From Siminovitchia terrae (GTDB taxonomy: Bacteria; Bacillota; Bacilli; Bacillales; Bacillaceae_C): 64,000 nt of DNA. The translations under genes and the position numbers were made by a program. The stretch is taken from the NCBI RefSeq assembly GCF_003605405.2, contig NZ_QYTW02000006.1:59934-123933 (forward strand). Reading direction: 5' to 3'. The notes below the pieces were generated by a model. The model was not told the origin of the DNA. It saw only the letters and a list, made by a program, of their open reading frames with translations, and ran no database searches. Below, piece by piece: positions 61,880 through 64,000 of this stretch (position 1 is the first letter of the stretch; each line of letters opens with the position of its first letter).

Positions 61880-63448
61880 ATGCATAAATGGAATGCGGTA
61901 TGGATTTCGTTGCGATCGTACGTAAGCACGACTTTGCTGATCGCTCTCATGACCATGGTATTAAAACCGTTTGGTCTTGCTTTTGACTTGGTCAATATTG
62001 CTCTTATCTATTTACTCCCGGTTCTTTTCAATGCCGTCTTCGGGGGACTGCGTCCTGCTTTCTACGCGGCGATCCTGGGTGTCTTAGCCTTTGATTTCTT
62101 CTTCGTGCCTCCTGTACTGAGCTTTACCGTATCAGACTTGCGCTATCTGGTTTCATTTGGCGTCTATTTGGCGGTGGCAGCATTAACGGCCAGCCTAGCG
62201 GCCAAGCTGAAGCAGCAGGTCCTCTTTTCCAAGCAAAGGGAAGCTCACACAGCTGCGTTGTACGCGCTTAGCAAGCAGATGAGCGCGATCGCGGACATCC
62301 ATTCCATGCTGGACAATTTTTCCCGACAAGTTTCGCAGACCCTTGACACAGAAATCGCGATCTATTTGGCGGATGACCAGAATACCCTGAAACTTGCCCA
62401 TGAGTCTGCCGATCTTCCTGACTGCAGGCAAGAGAATACGGAAATGTCTATCGCAAAGCGAGTGTTTGAGCACGTCGAGACGGCCGGAATGGAAATTTCG
62501 CGTTTGAACGAATCTCCGGGTTATTTTATTCCGCTTCGGACCGAAGACCGCACATATGGTATCATCGCGCTCTATCCGAATGAAGCGCGAACCGGGATCA
62601 CAACCGAGCAAAAGCGGCTCTTCGAGGCTCTCGGAGGCTTGGCGGCCAGCGCAATCGCTCGCCTCAGGCTGGCGGAGGAAGCCCGAATTGCTCATCTAAC
62701 AGCAGAGTCGGAACGCCTTCGTACTGCAATTTTGGATTCGGTCTCCCATGAACTACGCACCCCTTTGGCAACCATCATCGGCTCGGCAACCGGTCTGATC
62801 GAGGGCGGGCATATTTTCTCTGCAGAGGATCGAATGGAGCTTCTTGTCACGATTCGTGACGACGCCCTTCGTATGAATCGCCTAGTGACGAATCTGCTCA
62901 GCATGGTGCAGCTGGAGAGCGGGATGCTGCGCCTCAGGAAAAACTGGTGCGATGTGGAGGACTTGATCGGCGTCACGTTATCTCAGGTCAAAGACTTTCA
63001 ACAACATCGAAAGCTGCGCACCGAGTTGCCGGATGACGGGCCCATTATGGTCCTGGGTGACGAAGTATTGCTAGAGCAAATGTTGGTCAATGTCGTGAGC
63101 AATGCGATCAAATACAGTCCGGATTATAGTGAAATCGTCCTGTCAGTGAAAACCGGGGAAGCAGGCGTTGTCATCTCGGTCTCCGATACGGGGATTGGAC
63201 TGAACGAGGACGAATACGATCGGATATTCGAAAAGTTTTACCGTTCAACCGCTGCGAAGCAAATAACCGGTACGGGATTGGGACTTGCCATATGCAAAGG
63301 AATCGTCGAGCTTCATGAAGGAACGATATCGGCGCAGCCGAAGGAACCGCGAGGGACCATTGTAACGATAACCCTTCCCTTAAACAAGCAAGACGACTTG
63401 CTTGCAGCAGCTGAAGAAAGGGGAACCACGAATCATGACCATGAATGA
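61880..63448 (+). CDS. kdpD: KdpD-like histidine kinase half (DUF4118-GAF-HisKA-HATPase)
   Basis: About 522 residues. It starts with four closely spaced TM helices typical of the KdpD DUF4118 domain (SYVSTTLLIALMTMVLKPFG, then FDLVNIALIYLLPVLFNAVF, FGVYLAVAALTASL). A GAF-like domain follows (about 130-270), then HisKA with LDSVSHELRTPLATIIGSAT (phospho-His about 290) and HATPase motifs NVVSNAIKYSP, SDTGIGLNEDE and GTGLGLAICKG. It lacks the KdpD N-terminal P-loop unit, which is encoded at 53689-56025. ATG 61880 has GAAGGA about 11 bases upstream; the ATG at 61868 is an alternative. It is divergent from the kdp operon and overlaps kdpE. Confidence 0.88.
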   Translation: MHKWNAVWISLRSYVSTTLLIALMTMVLKPFGLAFDLVNIALIYLLPVLFNAVFGGLRPAFYAAILGVLAFDFFFVPPVLSFTVSDLRYLVSFGVYLAVAALTASLAAKLKQQVLFSKQREAHTAALYALSKQMSAIADIHSMLDNFSRQVSQTLDTEIAIYLADDQNTLKLAHESADLPDCRQENTEMSIAKRVFEHVETAGMEISRLNESPGYFIPLRTEDRTYGIIALYPNEARTGITTEQKRLFEALGGLAASAIARLRLAEEARIAHLTAESERLRTAILDSVSHELRTPLATIIGSATGLIEGGHIFSAEDRMELLVTIRDDALRMNRLVTNLLSMVQLESGMLRLRKNWCDVEDLIGVTLSQVKDFQQHRKLRTELPDDGPIMVLGDEVLLEQMLVNVVSNAIKYSPDYSEIVLSVKTGEAGVVISVSDTGIGLNEDEYDRIFEKFYRSTAAKQITGTGLGLAICKGIVELHEGTISAQPKEPRGTIVTITLPLNKQDDLLAAAEERGTTNHDHE

Positions 63449-64000
63449 ACATGGGGCTCGCATTTTGATCATCGATGATGAACCCCAAATTCGAAAGCTT
63501 CTGAAGGTAACCCTGCAAGCCCATCAATATGCCATCTACGAAGCCTCGACAGGAGAGGAGGGCCTCCAACAGGCATCCTTGATGTTGCCGGACTTGATCA
63601 TACTTGATCTCGGGTTGCCGGGCATATCCGGCATGGAAGTGCTCGGCCGCATCCGGGAATGGTCAAATTCGCCGATCATTGTGCTGACGGCAAAAGACAG
63701 GGAGGAAGATAAAATCGTCGCGCTCGACAGCGGCGCCGATGATTATGTAACCAAGCCGTTCGGGATGGGAGAGCTCGTCGCTCGAATGCGTGTTGCGCTG
63801 CGGCACGTAGCCAAATCGTCGAATGAGCCCATCCTCCAGATCGGCGAGCTGACCATCGACCTGGCACAGCGAAGCGTGGAGTTGAAGGGAGAACGGATCA
63901 AGTTGACCCCAACAGAATACGATCTGTTGAAAATTCTCGCCTCCAACGCCGGGAAAGTAGTCACGAAGCGTCAGCTGCTCCAACAAGTATGGGGCAGCCA
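63435..64000 (+). CDS. kdpE: KdpE response regulator, runs past the window
   Basis: Partial: 188 codons are visible and the C-terminus is outside. The receiver domain has RILIIDDEPQIRKLLKVTLQ, the phospho-acceptor Asp in DLIILDLGLPGISGMEV (about residue 57), and Lys in VTKPFGMGEL. The OmpR-type winged helix begins with ERIKLTPTEYDLLKILASNA and VVTKRQLLQQVWGS. It overlaps the kinase stop codon by 14 bases. It would activate the kdp operon when the kinase signals low K+. Confidence 0.95.
   Translation, partial: MTMNEHGARILIIDDEPQIRKLLKVTLQAHQYAIYEASTGEEGLQQASLMLPDLIILDLGLPGISGMEVLGRIREWSNSPIIVLTAKDREEDKIVALDSGADDYVTKPFGMGELVARMRVALRHVAKSSNEPILQIGELTIDLAQRSVELKGERIKLTPTEYDLLKILASNAGKVVTKRQLLQQVWGS

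Overview
The window reads as the chromosome of a low-GC Gram-positive, most likely a Bacillaceae bacterium. The evidence is the Bacillus-type eps exopolysaccharide operon with a SinR-like operator, a GlsA glutaminase of Bacillus length, strong AGGAGG-type ribosome binding sites with frequent GTG/TTG starts, two c-di-AMP (ydaO-type) riboswitches, and RloC, DUF6075 and IS1380 families common in Firmicutes. No rRNA or tRNA gene and no CRISPR array was seen.

Layout. (1) 1-7.8 kb, minus strand: an exopolysaccharide operon running epsA-like chain-length regulator, epsB-like BY-kinase, epsC-like dehydratase, galU, GT4, Wzy-type polymerase, GT2. Its promoter at 7760-7788 carries a perfect SinR-type palindrome between the -35 and -10 boxes. 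(2) 7.9-18.5 kb: ordinary accessory genes (glutaminase, YesK-like protein, EamA transporter, TetR/MATE pair, ABC exporter with PadR regulator) separated by four copies of a structured repeat of about 190 bp, all in one orientation. (3) 18.6-29.5 kb: a decayed integrative element. It is bracketed by direct repeats that resemble the 3' end of groEL, each next to a tyrosine-integrase remnant. It holds conjugation remnants (lipoprotein, frameshifted VirB6/TrbL-like gene) and a minus-strand block that looks like host defence: an HslV/proteasome-like Ntn hydrolase, two HEPN-like proteins and an RloC-type anticodon nuclease, with unusual palindromic DNA around rloC.

(4) 29.6-36.7 kb: many small genes with individual terminators, including two cysteine-rich phospholipase-A2-like proteins, tiny membrane peptides, and a HigB/HigA-like toxin-antitoxin pair with a partial duplicate of the antitoxin 3' end. 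(5) 36.8-45.4 kb, minus strand: a RavA-type MoxR ATPase and ViaA-type VWA protein with several accessory genes (an Spx-like protein lacking its redox cysteines, a coiled-coil protein, an HTH regulator frameshifted at an A8 tract, and a DUF6744-like gene split by a complete group II intron), plus a DUF4258/YgiT-like toxin-antitoxin candidate. (6) 45.8-49 kb: an IS1380-family transposase beside a 3'-truncated hsdM. (7) 49.4-52.4 kb: part of a CD1108/Tn916-like conjugative module (NlpC/P60 hydrolase, DUF6075, sigma-like regulator). (8) 52.8-64 kb: a high-affinity potassium cluster, kdpF-A-B-C plus a tandemly duplicated KdpD sensor half on the minus strand, and a separate DUF4118 histidine kinase and KdpE on the plus strand. 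Two tandem c-di-AMP riboswitches lie in the divergent region and read toward kdp.

Base composition looks distinctly more GC-rich from about 49 kb to the end than in the AT-rich left part, which suggests that the right part has a different origin. All assignments come from reading motifs and spacing; no database search was run.
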